From Treponema sp. (GTDB lineage Bacteria > Spirochaetota > Spirochaetia > Treponematales > Breznakiellaceae), in the NCBI GenBank assembly GCA_031284385.1, contig JAISZZ010000020.1, positions 1-21,267 of the forward strand: a DNA stretch of 21,267 nt, in the 5' to 3' direction. The position numbers were made by a program, and so were the translations under genes. A model generated the notes under the pieces. That model made no database searches and was not told the origin of the DNA. It saw nothing but the letters and a program-made list of their open reading frames with translations. Below, piece by piece: positions 6,703-14,278 of the stretch; positions within the stretch are counted from its first letter, which is position 1, and each line of letters begins with the position of its first letter.

Positions 6703-7508
6703 TCTTTCCAAGGGAAAATTGAATTTTTTATAGTCCTCCCCTTGTTTTTTTCACGTTCTTCCGCCAATACCGTGTCCCAGGGGATATATTTACGGCCAGC
6801 TTCGGCGTTTTTCTCCAGCCAATCGTATTTTAGCAGACGAAGCCGCAGGGCTTCATCAAGAAAAAGCATGGCGCCTGCCGGTCCGGGTAACAGAAACGCG
6901 ATAAAAGCTGAAATAGCAAGGAAAATCAGCGTCAAACACGCTGTCCCGATAAAAAAAAGCGGGTTATCGATAAAAAGTAAAAAGCATTTTTTTATGATTT
7001 TTGCATTTTTTACGGCAAGCCTGGCGCGGACGGCAAAAAAGTATTGAAACGCCGCCGCCGATACAACGACAGTCCAGAAAAGAATCGAGGTGATAAGGAT
7101 ACCGGCGGGATTGTTCATCAACAGATAAAATGGGATTACAAAAATAAAAAGGACTGCCGTTACACAGAAAAAGACTCCGTACGCTATCCCGCAGGGATAA
7201 ACGGCAAAAAGCGCCCTTTTAAAATCCTTAAAATCGAATACCGAATAATCGGAAATATTTTTCACGCATAAGGCGGCGGCGGCAAGGTATATGGAACACC
7301 AAATTGCGCCCAAAAAAAACAGAGCGCCGGATACGGCGCTTGGGATCACGCCTGAAAACGCGCTGAAAAGCGGCAGTAATTCCTCTAATACTCTGTGGAT
7401 TAACGGAAAAATCAGAACGGATGCTATAAATCCTATATTTAACAGCGCCAAGCGGAATGCGTTATCCCAAATGTCAAAGAAAGTTTTTTTTAACAGGAAA
7501 CCTATCAT
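6699..7508 (-). CDS. Multipass inner-membrane protein, possibly YesL-like
   Basis: This 269-residue protein has about five or six hydrophobic spans (roughly residues 20-37, 58-82, 104-130, 136-160 and 184-208), so it resides in the cytoplasmic membrane. It begins with a conserved-looking amphipathic segment (FLLKKTFFDIWDNAFRLALLN). It ends in a charged cytoplasmic tail with LLPGPAGAMLFLDEALRLRL and a final IFPWKD. The general layout resembles YesL/DUF624 proteins, often found beside sugar-binding proteins. Here it is divergent, over 48 bp, from an extracellular solute-binding protein gene, which fits but does not prove a link to carbohydrate uptake. The ATG at 7508 has no obvious ribosome-binding site. 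The stop codon lies in the end of repeat copy C. Membrane location is firm; the family is a guess. Confidence 0.75.
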   Translation of the reverse strand: MIGFLLKKTFFDIWDNAFRLALLNIGFIASVLIFPLIHRVLEELLPLFSAFSGVIPSAVSGALFFLGAIWCSIYLAAAALCVKNISDYSVFDFKDFKRALFAVYPCGIAYGVFFCVTAVLFIFVIPFYLLMNNPAGILITSILFWTVVVSAAAFQYFFAVRARLAVKNAKIIKKCFLLFIDNPLFFIGTACLTLIFLAISAFIAFLLPGPAGAMLFLDEALRLRLLKYDWLEKNAEAGRKYIPWDTVLAEEREKNKGRTIKNSIFPWKD

Positions 7509-7523
7509 AAGATAAACTCTATG

Positions 7524-7536
7524 CCGATATTATCGG
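7524..7536. promoter_or_regulatory. Perfect 13-bp palindrome in the divergent promoter
   Basis: CCGATATTATCGG is a 6-bp dyad about a central T, in the middle of the 48-bp gap between the membrane-protein gene and the solute-binding-protein gene. It is well placed to be an operator controlling both. It is too short to be a terminator and has no T-run. Confidence 0.4.
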
Positions 7537-7556
7537 TAGGAGTTTATTTTCAATTA

Positions 7557-8867
7557 ATGAAGAAGTTTGATATTGTGTTGATTTGCGCGGCGTTGACAGC
7601 GTTTATTCTAGCCGCTTTTTTTTACCCTGTTGAAAAAATAAAATTCAGCCGGACAACACTGACGTTTTCACAATGGCTGAATAATGATATTCAAAGCGAT
7701 TTTCTTGGCGAATTGATCGCGGAATTTGAAGCCAGCCGCCCCGATGTCAGCATTGTTCTCGAAAACAACAGCTATTCCGGCGTAAAATATGAATGTGAGT
7801 ATTATTTGGATGTTATGCGGAATTTTGATGACAAAAAAAAGAATACTCAGAAATTTCCTGATATTATATTAGTCGATCCTTTATGGTTTGATGATTCTGA
7901 AAAAAGAATATTGTTTGAAAATCAGAACGGTTCCGATTCGCGGGATGGCGCATTAAAAAATGATGCCTACACAATACCGCTGTATTCCTACTTTAACGCG
8001 CTGTTCTACAACATAAATATACTGGAGGGCGCGGGATTCGACAGGCCGCCAAAAACCCGCAGTGAATTTCTTGATATCTGCATTAAACTTAAAACAAAAA
8101 ATATTTCTGGTTTATCGGTAAGCGATGATTTTTTTATAAACATTTTTCCATGGATTTGGTCGGATGTAGATAGAAATACACTGCAGGTATTGACCAGTGA
8201 AAAAGATAAATTTGATTTTACTGAAAAAAAAATTGTTGAAAGTATTGATTTTTTCAACAAACTTAATATGCAAAGTATGCTGGGCAGGCCGCCTTTTATA
8301 AAAGACGAGGAAGAAAAAATAAATAATTTTCTCGCCGGAAAAACCGCTATGATTACAGCTTCGTCAAAATTGATAAACCGGCTTGAAACTAAACAAAACT
8401 ATATCAATTTTGGAATAACCAACGTTCCATATCCTGAAAATTATTACGGGCGGCCTATATTCAATATGAACGGCGTACACGCCGCCGTTTTATCTACAAG
8501 CGCGCATAAAGAAAGTGCGTTTGAATTCATTGATTTTCTTGAGGCAAAAAAAGCGGAACTTGCCGCCGCCGCCGGCGCTGTTTCGCTGGATGCCGCCTCC
8601 TCTCTGTTTGGCTATCTGAGGCCGGATTCCGCATCCGGCGGACAGTCAGGCGCGCCGGCATCCACGCGGACGGACGAGCCGCTCTATGCCAAGGCACAGA
8701 GCTTGATAGAAAGCGCGGAAAGTATCGACGATTGGAATATTTTTTCAGCCTGCGCCGCGCTTGGTACAATAGCCGGTGAGGAACTCAACTCAATGTTAAA
8801 ATACAACATGGGCGCGAAGCATACTGCCGAAACTATAAAAAACCGCTATGCTTATGTTGTAAGATGA
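7557..8867 (+). CDS. Extracellular solute-binding protein (family 1-like), membrane-anchored
   Basis: The 436-residue protein has the features of periplasmic binding proteins of ABC sugar importers: TLTFSQWLNND near the start of the mature part, LGELIAEFEASRPDVSIVLE, FPDIILVDPLW, YTIPLYSYFNALFYNINILE, FDRPPKTRSEFLDIC, FLAGKTAMITASS and a late NMNGVHAAVLSTSAHKESAF. The N-terminal hydrophobic segment (residues 6-24) has no lipobox Cys, so it is probably held by an uncleaved anchor or secreted. I chose ATG 7557; an in-frame ATG at 7521 would add 12 uncharacteristic residues. The only ribosome-binding site (TAGGAG, 7537-7542) is 14 nt away, so the start is not certain. No permease or ATPase gene is adjacent. 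Codons are AT-rich up to about 8540, then markedly GC-rich to 8760. It overlaps the next gene by 4 bp (ATGA). Confidence 0.82.
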   Translation: MKKFDIVLICAALTAFILAAFFYPVEKIKFSRTTLTFSQWLNNDIQSDFLGELIAEFEASRPDVSIVLENNSYSGVKYECEYYLDVMRNFDDKKKNTQKFPDIILVDPLWFDDSEKRILFENQNGSDSRDGALKNDAYTIPLYSYFNALFYNINILEGAGFDRPPKTRSEFLDICIKLKTKNISGLSVSDDFFINIFPWIWSDVDRNTLQVLTSEKDKFDFTEKKIVESIDFFNKLNMQSMLGRPPFIKDEEEKINNFLAGKTAMITASSKLINRLETKQNYINFGITNVPYPENYYGRPIFNMNGVHAAVLSTSAHKESAFEFIDFLEAKKAELAAAAGAVSLDAASSLFGYLRPDSASGGQSGAPASTRTDEPLYAKAQSLIESAESIDDWNIFSACAALGTIAGEELNSMLKYNMGAKHTAETIKNRYAYVVR

Positions 8868-10126
8868 TTCGTTTTGCCGGTATAAAGCTTAGTTTAATTT
8901 TAATTGCCGCCTGTCTAATTTTTTGCCGCTGCGCGCTGCCCAAACCTAAAGAGACTGTCCCTGTTACCGCTGAACAGGAGACGGTCAAAGAAAAACCCGT
9001 AGTAATTGAGGTTGAGCCGTCCTATTATGTAGAAAAATCTGTAGACGGCGTGGAATTTATTCCATTGTCCGCCTCCGATTTGTCCGTCCCCAATGACGCG
9101 GGGATTGTTTCAGAAAGAGACATGGACGCAGTGGGCGACAGGGACGCTCATCTCCGTATTCTGTTTCGTTCCGCTTACGCGCGGGCTTTGATGCGGGATA
9201 TGCCGCTTTTGGGTGTCTTGGGGATAGACCGCGTACATCTTTGGCCTGAAAATTCGCGTCTGACATGGGTGCAAAACTGGCGCGGCACCGTATCTCACTT
9301 TAATTCGTGGGGAGTCGCCGGACTTGTGCTGGCGGTAATGAACATAACGGCGGATAAAGTTTTTACGGTGAGTGGCGAAATACTTGATGTTTACGGAAAA
9401 ACTTCCAGTTATGGCGGATCAAACGGGGTCGTGGGCTACGGACAGCCTTTAACGGACGATTTTTTCTTGAAGTTGACCGATTACACGATGCCCGTACACG
9501 CGCAGCGCTTTGAAAAAGGTCTCATTTATGTTGACGGTATGGGAAAATCTGTTTTTATAGCCGGTAAAGTGCCCGCCAGTTTGATGGAAAACGATAAAAT
9601 CGTTGGGTTTTATGATACTAGCGATATAAAACTAAAAGAAAAACTCAAATTTACTTTTGAAAAGGCGCTTGAAACTCTTGTCAATCAGTATGAAAGGGAT
9701 ATAAAGGCGGATGGACCTATTGATTTTTTAGATTTTGACGGTAAAATTTGGGTGATTGAGATGGGGTATCATACTTTTTCACTGTCCGGCATCTATGTTC
9801 AAAGCTGCGATGGCGGCCTGTTTATCGTAATGTTGCCTGCTCCGGCAATGGGGGAGGCGGAGGCTGCGGCTCTCGAATTTTCCATTTTTGAAGAAGCGCG
9901 TACTATTGCCTCTCCATTTTCAGGCATAATTTCAGAAAGTATACGCATTCCGTCCGCATCGGGGCTTGCGCCATATCCGTTAAAAAATTATGCTGAGATA
10001 CCGGAACATTTAAAAAGTTTTGCCCTTTACGGTATCCCTTTGACAGATTCGTTTGTTTCTATAGATAAAACGATGCTCTGCCAACGCTTTTCAAACGGCG
10101 TTTTTCAGAGTAGCATACTTTATTAA
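8864..10126 (+). CDS. Putative lipoprotein of unknown function
   Basis: I do not recognise this 420-residue protein. Residues 1-23 form a signal sequence (MIRFAGIKLSLILIAAC); Cys17 in IAAC fits a lipobox best, but Cys21 and Cys23 also follow the hydrophobic core. A low-complexity Pro/Glu/Val linker (25-50) suggests a tether to the membrane. The body contains SWGVAGLVLAVMN, a Gly-rich GKTSSYGGSNGVVGYGQPL, and two long mixed segments, with no known catalytic motif. Its start overlaps the stop of the solute-binding protein in ATGA and it has no ribosome-binding site of its own. It is therefore probably made by re-initiation and works in the same process. A partner of the binding protein or of the outer-membrane barrel encoded next is a reasonable inference only. 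Confidence 0.7.
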   Translation: MIRFAGIKLSLILIAACLIFCRCALPKPKETVPVTAEQETVKEKPVVIEVEPSYYVEKSVDGVEFIPLSASDLSVPNDAGIVSERDMDAVGDRDAHLRILFRSAYARALMRDMPLLGVLGIDRVHLWPENSRLTWVQNWRGTVSHFNSWGVAGLVLAVMNITADKVFTVSGEILDVYGKTSSYGGSNGVVGYGQPLTDDFFLKLTDYTMPVHAQRFEKGLIYVDGMGKSVFIAGKVPASLMENDKIVGFYDTSDIKLKEKLKFTFEKALETLVNQYERDIKADGPIDFLDFDGKIWVIEMGYHTFSLSGIYVQSCDGGLFIVMLPAPAMGEAEAAALEFSIFEEARTIASPFSGIISESIRIPSASGLAPYPLKNYAEIPEHLKSFALYGIPLTDSFVSIDKTMLCQRFSNGVFQSSILY

Positions 10127-10139
10127 AACAGGAGACTGT

Positions 10140-10835
10140 ATGAGTGAACGCCGCGTGCGTAAGATATTCTTTTTTATAATAATTTTTACCGTTATGATTT
10201 TTCCGCTTGCAGCTCAGTACGTTGATGAGATTGACGTTATCGAAGACGACGGCAGCTATGAGGAGATAGAAGATGAAGAGGAGGATGGTAACGCCGGCCT
10301 GCCTATAGTATCGGATTGGGACGGTATATCGCTTTCGGGATACACACGCGGCGACCAAATTTTTAACATTAGTTTGGGTATCATGTTACCGCTGTTTTTT
10401 ACATCGTCCAATTCCGGCGGCCTAATTAACAACAATTTTTCCATTGGCGGCATCGGCTCACTTTCTTACAGCTACTTTTTAAATTCGCATTTATTTTTAG
10501 GCGGTTCTCTGTACGGAAGTTTTTTTCAAACATTGGGAAAAAATTTTTTATACCTGATACCGGTGGGATTTACGGTGGGCTATCAATTTGTTTTGAATCG
10601 TTTTGAATTTCCACTTTCAATAACGATAGGCGGCATGACGCAGCAGTACCTGACATTCAACGGTTATTGGCCGTTCTTAAAGCCGCAAGCATCCGGTTTT
10701 TTCAGATTTAACAGCGATTGGTCATTCGGATTGAACGTTTCGTGGTTGTTTGCGCCGCAATGGTCAAACATTCCAGAAAAAGATGCTGTAGGCAATTTCT
10801 TGGAAATAACACTTTCAGCAAGGTACCACTTCTAA
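10140..10835 (+). CDS. Small outer-membrane beta-barrel protein
   Basis: The 231-residue protein has a cleavable signal (FFFIIIFTVMIFPLAAQ, cut near residue 26) and then a short, very acidic stretch (DVIEDDGSYEEIEDEEEDG). After that come alternating hydrophobic/aromatic strands typical of an 8-stranded barrel: FNISLGIMLPLFF, SIGGIGSLSYSYFLN, LFLGGSLYGSFFQTLG, LIPVGFTVGYQFVL, FPLSITIGGM, ASGFFRFN, WSFGLNVSWLFAP and LEITLSARYHF. The C-terminal Phe after an aromatic-rich strand is the usual signal for BAM-dependent insertion. The AGGAGA ribosome-binding site lies 5-6 nt before ATG 10140. It may be an OmpW-like treponemal barrel of the TP0126/TP0733 sort; I offer that only as a search target. Its acidic patch might bind cations. 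Confidence 0.75.
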   Translation: MSERRVRKIFFFIIIFTVMIFPLAAQYVDEIDVIEDDGSYEEIEDEEEDGNAGLPIVSDWDGISLSGYTRGDQIFNISLGIMLPLFFTSSNSGGLINNNFSIGGIGSLSYSYFLNSHLFLGGSLYGSFFQTLGKNFLYLIPVGFTVGYQFVLNRFEFPLSITIGGMTQQYLTFNGYWPFLKPQASGFFRFNSDWSFGLNVSWLFAPQWSNIPEKDAVGNFLEITLSARYHF

Positions 10836-10844
10836 AGGGAATAT

Positions 10845-11837
10845 ATGAAACATATTTACTCAATTTTATTTTTTACGATGGCTTTTTTGCAGAGTTGTAG
10901 TCAGGATCCGATATTTTGGATGGTTTCCAACGAAGTCGCCCCAAAAGATCCGCTTATAAGCGGATCGCCATCAAAAATTATTAAATGTGGCAATGATGTT
11001 TATGTTGCCAACGGTAAACTTTGGAAGTATTCGCAAGGCGCGTGGTCCAAAGTGGGGGGCGTGCCCTCGAATATTTTCGATATTGCTGCGGCAGGAAGCA
11101 CATTGTATATGCTGAGTATAACGGACGAAAATACCTCCGTGTATAAGACGGGCAGTGAAAAAATTGAAAATACATCGGAATTTGACGTAATTCAAGGTCT
11201 GTACAGTAACGGCTCGGCAGTCTTTGCGGGTGCGATGAAGAGCGGTTCGGACGAGTATGCCATTCTGAATGTCAGCGGCAATTCCCTTACATTAAATCAG
11301 TCTATAAACAGTCCGTTGACCGGCGCCGCCGGCAGCTATTTTGCCACCGCGAGAAACGGCATATACAACAACGCTAACCTCATTCCCGGATCGTCCGGCT
11401 ATTCAATCGCGGGTATCATCAGTACAGGCAGCGGGGTTATCGCCGTAACCGGCACAGGAAATATACTGGAAGTTACCGGAAGCAGCGTAACTGTCCACGC
11501 GGCAAGCGAGTCCTTTACCGGCGCGTTATGCGTTTATAAGCGGGACGGCATAACGCTGTTATTGCTTGGCGTTAAGAGCAGTGTCTACGATATGGGTTAC
11601 CGCGAAATGAAACTGAACGATAACTTTCAGTTGTCTGTACCCGGAGATAACGTGCCGGATTCGACTGTTTCCGACAGGGATAAATACAGGGCGACTCTGG
11701 CGAAATGCGCGGTCAACTCAATATTTCAATTAGAAGAGACTTCCGCCGGAAGCGACAAGTTGCCGGTGCTTCTGGCATCTACGCAAAAAGACGGATTATG
11801 GTCATACCGTGAAAATGAATGGAACGCGGAAGAATAG
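10845..11837 (+). CDS. Lipoprotein with beta-propeller-like repeats
   Basis: The 330-residue product has a short signal ending in FLQSC (Cys18), a spirochaetal-type lipobox. The mature protein is built of short repeating strands rich in Gly, Ser and Tyr, such as VYVANGKLWKYSQGAWSKVG, LYMLSITDENTSVYKTGSEK and the end LLASTQKDGLWSYRENEW. This pattern is like beta-propeller blades that end in a Trp/Tyr motif. No enzymatic motif is evident. It follows the barrel gene by 9 bp with AGGGA as ribosome-binding site. Its last 29 bp overlap the metallophosphoesterase start. A surface or periplasmic scaffold role is plausible but unproven. Confidence 0.72.
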   Translation: MKHIYSILFFTMAFLQSCSQDPIFWMVSNEVAPKDPLISGSPSKIIKCGNDVYVANGKLWKYSQGAWSKVGGVPSNIFDIAAAGSTLYMLSITDENTSVYKTGSEKIENTSEFDVIQGLYSNGSAVFAGAMKSGSDEYAILNVSGNSLTLNQSINSPLTGAAGSYFATARNGIYNNANLIPGSSGYSIAGIISTGSGVIAVTGTGNILEVTGSSVTVHAASESFTGALCVYKRDGITLLLLGVKSSVYDMGYREMKLNDNFQLSVPGDNVPDSTVSDRDKYRATLAKCAVNSIFQLEETSAGSDKLPVLLASTQKDGLWSYRENEWNAEE

Positions 11838-12690
11838 ACTCGTTCGACAATCCGGTTTCTTGCCACATAGTCTCATATACGCGGCGGTAATTATTCTGAC
11901 GGGATGCGCCACACACTCCTCGTTAAAAACCGTTTACTATGATTTACCCGCGCCTCAGTTTGAAAATCGGGCGTTTGTCATCGTTCTTATAACCGATATC
12001 CATAGCGATATTTACGGTAAAGACCAATCTCCGTTATTGACGCGGATATACAAGGCTTCACCCGATATAATAGTTCTTGCCGGCGATATATACGATGATA
12101 TAGCGTCCAATATTGGAACGCGACTGCTGTTGACCGGCATAAAAGAAACCTTGCCGGACGTTCCAATTTTTTATGTTACCGGAAATCACGAGTATGACAG
12201 CGGCAATATCAAGGGAATACTGCGGGAATTATCAGATTTTGGCGTTACCGTTCTTTCCGATGATTATGTACTTTTTGAAACGAGCAGCGGCACCATACTT
12301 ATTGCAGGCGTTGAAGACCCTGAAAAAAAATTGTTGTACCCTTACTACAATCCGGCTTCAGCCGGCAGTAAATTTAAGGAAGCGCTCAGACTCGATGCGT
12401 ACAAAATACTGATATGCCACCACCCGGAAATCGCGGCGCGGTATATGGAATATGATTTTGACCTTGCGCTCTCAGGGCATACTCACGGCGGTCAGGTGCG
12501 GTTTCCACCTTTTATTAACGGCCTTTACGCGCCCGGGCAGGGGCTTTTTCCAAAATATTCAGGCGGTCTTTACCAAATTGAAAACGGATTTCTAGTCGTG
12601 AGCCGTGGACTCACAACCCGCCGCCCTCCGCTTCCGCGTATATTCAATCCGCCCGAACTTGTAGTAATTAGGCTTGGCGGTTACAATTAG
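11809..12690 (+). CDS. Lipid-anchored metallophosphoesterase (calcineurin-like)
   Basis: The protein (293 residues) keeps every metal-binding block of the calcineurin-like fold: DIH (63-65), GDIYDD (92-97), GNHEY (125-129), CHHPE (203-207) and SGHTHGGQ (222-229). It therefore probably hydrolyses a phosphoester using two metal ions. The order and spacing resemble the YkuE/YaeI group, some of which act on UDP-2,3-diacylglucosamine or other lipids at the membrane. An N-terminal hydrophobic segment with LTGC (Cys33) indicates lipid anchoring outside the cytoplasm, which argues against a cytosolic LpxH/LpxG role. The start is uncertain: ATG 11809, ATG 11815 or TTG 11859 are all in frame, and none has a strong ribosome-binding site. 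It overlaps the upstream gene by 29 bp and is followed by thiI after 3 bp. Confidence 0.86.
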   Translation: MKMNGTRKNRLVRQSGFLPHSLIYAAVIILTGCATHSSLKTVYYDLPAPQFENRAFVIVLITDIHSDIYGKDQSPLLTRIYKASPDIIVLAGDIYDDIASNIGTRLLLTGIKETLPDVPIFYVTGNHEYDSGNIKGILRELSDFGVTVLSDDYVLFETSSGTILIAGVEDPEKKLLYPYYNPASAGSKFKEALRLDAYKILICHHPEIAARYMEYDFDLALSGHTHGGQVRFPPFINGLYAPGQGLFPKYSGGLYQIENGFLVVSRGLTTRRPPLPRIFNPPELVVIRLGGYN

Positions 12691-12693
12691 GAT

Positions 12694-13851
12694 ATGTCAG
12701 AGCAAAACTCGCTGTACCTCTTGAAACAAGGTGAGCTTACTCTTAAAGGCGGCAACCGCGAATCTTTTGTCAAAGTATTGACGCGGAATCTTGCCGCCAT
12801 GCTTCGTGGAACCGGCGCGTTTATCAATAAGACGGATGGACGTGTCTATGTAAGCTGCCCCGCCGAAAAAGAAGCTGCCTGCGAGGACGCTCTGTCGCGG
12901 CTGGCCGGCATAACCGGCTGGGCAAAAGTTCGCAAAACCGAAAAAACGATGGATGCCGTCATATCTGCCGCGCTGGAGGAGGCGCGTTTCTGCCGTGAAA
13001 GCGGCGCCAGAACCTTCAAGGTCGAAGCGCGCCGGACGGACAAAAGTTTTCCTCTCAATTCGTATCAAATTTGCTGCGCGGCGGGCGATCGCATAACCGG
13101 CGGTATACCGGATTTTAACGTAAACGTGCGCTCGCCTGAAGCTACGGTGAGCATCGAAATAAGGGAGAATGCGTATATCTATGGCATGGAACACCGCGGG
13201 CTTCGCGGACTGCCGGTAGGCGTTTCAGGACGCGGAATGTTGTTGCTGTCAGGCGGCATCGATTCTCCTGTCGCTGGTTTCTTGATGGCGCTGCGTGGTA
13301 TGCGGATATTCGCAGTGTACTTCCACGCATACCCGTACACACCGGAGGAGGCGCGTGAAAAGGTTGTGCGCCTTGCGGAAATTATCGGCGGCTACGCGAT
13401 GGGGGTAAATCTTAGTGTGGTTTCTTTTACAAAAGTAGAACAGCGCATAAAAGACGGTTCTCCGCCTGAATGGGCTACAGTGCTGCTCCGTATGGCTATG
13501 ATGGACTGCGCGTCAACGCTTGCCCGCGGCAAGCGTTGTAAATGTCTCATTACCGGTGAGAGTCTGGGGCAGGTCGCAAGCCAAACAATAGAAAACATAG
13601 CTTGCGCCGAAAGCCGCGCCAGACTTCCCGTGCTGCGCCCGCTCATCGGCATTGACAAGGAAAGCATCATAAAAAAAGCCGTAAAAATCGGGACATACGA
13701 AACTTCCATTCTGCCGTATCAGGATTGTTGCACGATTTTCAGCCCGTTACATCCTGTAATACACGCCCCGTTGAACGAGGCCGCATCTCTGTACGATGCG
13801 CTGAATCTGGGGCCGCTGTTGGATGAGGCGGTTTCGACGCTCACTCCGTAG
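12694..13851 (+). CDS. thiI: tRNA 4-thiouridine synthetase ThiI (no rhodanese domain)
   Basis: ThiI adenylates U8 of tRNA and inserts sulfur to give 4-thiouridine; in some bacteria it also feeds sulfur to thiamine thiazole. The N-terminal ferredoxin-like region (KQGELTLKGGNRESF) is followed by a THUMP domain (about 60-165) and the AANH/PP-loop ATPase with LLLSGGIDSPVAG (183-195). ITGESLGQVASQTIENI (286-302) and the catalytic-cysteine block PYQDCCTIFSPLHP (341-354) come next. At 385 residues it ends there, so the rhodanese domain of the 482-residue E. coli enzyme is absent, as in B. subtilis-type ThiI that takes sulfur directly from a NifS-like desulfurase. No thiamine genes are nearby, so tRNA modification is the likelier role. 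It is the last gene of the envelope-gene run, starting 3 bp after the upstream stop. Confidence 0.95.
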   Translation: MSEQNSLYLLKQGELTLKGGNRESFVKVLTRNLAAMLRGTGAFINKTDGRVYVSCPAEKEAACEDALSRLAGITGWAKVRKTEKTMDAVISAALEEARFCRESGARTFKVEARRTDKSFPLNSYQICCAAGDRITGGIPDFNVNVRSPEATVSIEIRENAYIYGMEHRGLRGLPVGVSGRGMLLLSGGIDSPVAGFLMALRGMRIFAVYFHAYPYTPEEAREKVVRLAEIIGGYAMGVNLSVVSFTKVEQRIKDGSPPEWATVLLRMAMMDCASTLARGKRCKCLITGESLGQVASQTIENIACAESRARLPVLRPLIGIDKESIIKKAVKIGTYETSILPYQDCCTIFSPLHPVIHAPLNEAASLYDALNLGPLLDEAVSTLTP

Positions 13852-13883
13852 GCTGTTCACTTCGCATACAGGCGGCCACAATT

Positions 13884-13910
13884 CCTAGGAAAGCGCTGAT
13901 TTATGCGAGT
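13884..13910 (-). repeat. Dispersed repeat, partial copy related to copy B
   Basis: Read on the - strand, CTCGCATAAATCAGCGCT corresponds to CTCGCATAAACCAGCGTT at 6020-6037. It lies 33 bp after the thiI stop, at the left end of a repeat cluster that fills 13884-14040. Confidence 0.6.
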
Positions 13911-13917
13911 GCGCATT

Positions 13918-13966
13918 GTCAATTTTATTGACGCGTCAATTTTATTGACGCGTCAACATAGTTGAC
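13918..13966. repeat. Tandem 17-bp palindromic repeats (TTGACGCGTCAA)
   Basis: The unit GTCAATTTTATTGACGC occurs twice without a gap (13918-13934 and 13935-13951). Each junction creates the perfect palindrome TTGACGCGTCAA (13928-13939 and 13945-13956). The array ends in a third palindrome, GTCAACATAGTTGAC (13952-13966), which runs directly into the conserved GTTGACGCATTTGC segment of copy D. Confidence 0.8.
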
Positions 13967-14040
13967 GCATTTGCTTAATGAAATGAGCTTGGCTCTTTAG
14001 GGCAGCGCTGATTAACTTGAGGCCGCGCCCAGCGTAGCTG
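13961..14040 (-). repeat. Composite dispersed repeat, copy D (longest version)
   Basis: It holds the GTTGACGCATTTGC...AATGAAATGAGCTT arm (13961-13990), shared with 6581-6610. The core follows: TTTAGGGCAGCGCTGATTAA then CTTGAGGC (13997-14023). A decayed hairpin CCAGCGTAGCTG (14029-14040) ends it. It shows that the arm and the core belong to one element of about 80 bp. Confidence 0.75.
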
Positions 14041-14054
14041 TGCAATTCGGTATG

Positions 14055-14083
14055 TTGACTCTTGAGGATTAATCTGATAAAAC
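14055..14083 (+). promoter_or_regulatory. Weak candidate promoter for tRNA-Leu
   Basis: TTGACT (14055-14060) is a good -35 box. The best match for a -10 box is TAAAAC or GATAAA at 14076-14083, which is poor. It begins 15 bp after repeat copy D and lies 13-20 bp before the tRNA. Confidence 0.3.
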
Positions 14084-14095
14084 AGAAATATCTAT

Positions 14096-14177
14096 GCGGC
14101 GATGGTGGAACTGGTAGACACGCCAGCTTGAGGTGCTGGTTCCGAGAGGAATGGAAGTTCAAGTCTTCTTCGCCGCA
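14096..14177 (+). tRNA. tRNA-Leu, anticodon GAG
   Basis: The acceptor stem is GCGGCGA (14096-14102) with TCGCCGC (14170-14176) and discriminator A at 14177. The D-arm region contains TGGTGGAACTGGTAGACACG. The anticodon stem CCAGC/GCTGG encloses the loop TTGAGGT, giving anticodon GAG (codons CUC and CUU). A long variable arm (TTCCGAGAGGAA) marks a class II tRNA. The T-arm is GGAAG-TTCAAGT-CTTCT. The CCA end is not encoded. Confidence 0.95.
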
Positions 14178-14278
14178 AATTTATGGCGGGGTCAACGGTA
14201 ACGGCGGCCCCGCTCCTAATGGGTGTCAAACGCGGATGGTTTCCACGATTGATGTTCAAATCATAGGCATTTTAATTC

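Noticed and set aside
7521..7556. Upstream ATG at 7521 as start of the solute-binding protein
   Set aside because: It overlaps the 13-bp palindrome, adds residues before the basic start of the signal segment, and has no ribosome-binding site; ATG 7557 fits better.
14184..14214. GCGGGG ... CCCCGC inverted repeat after the tRNA as a terminator
   Set aside because: The loop is long and no T-run follows, so I do not call a rho-independent terminator.
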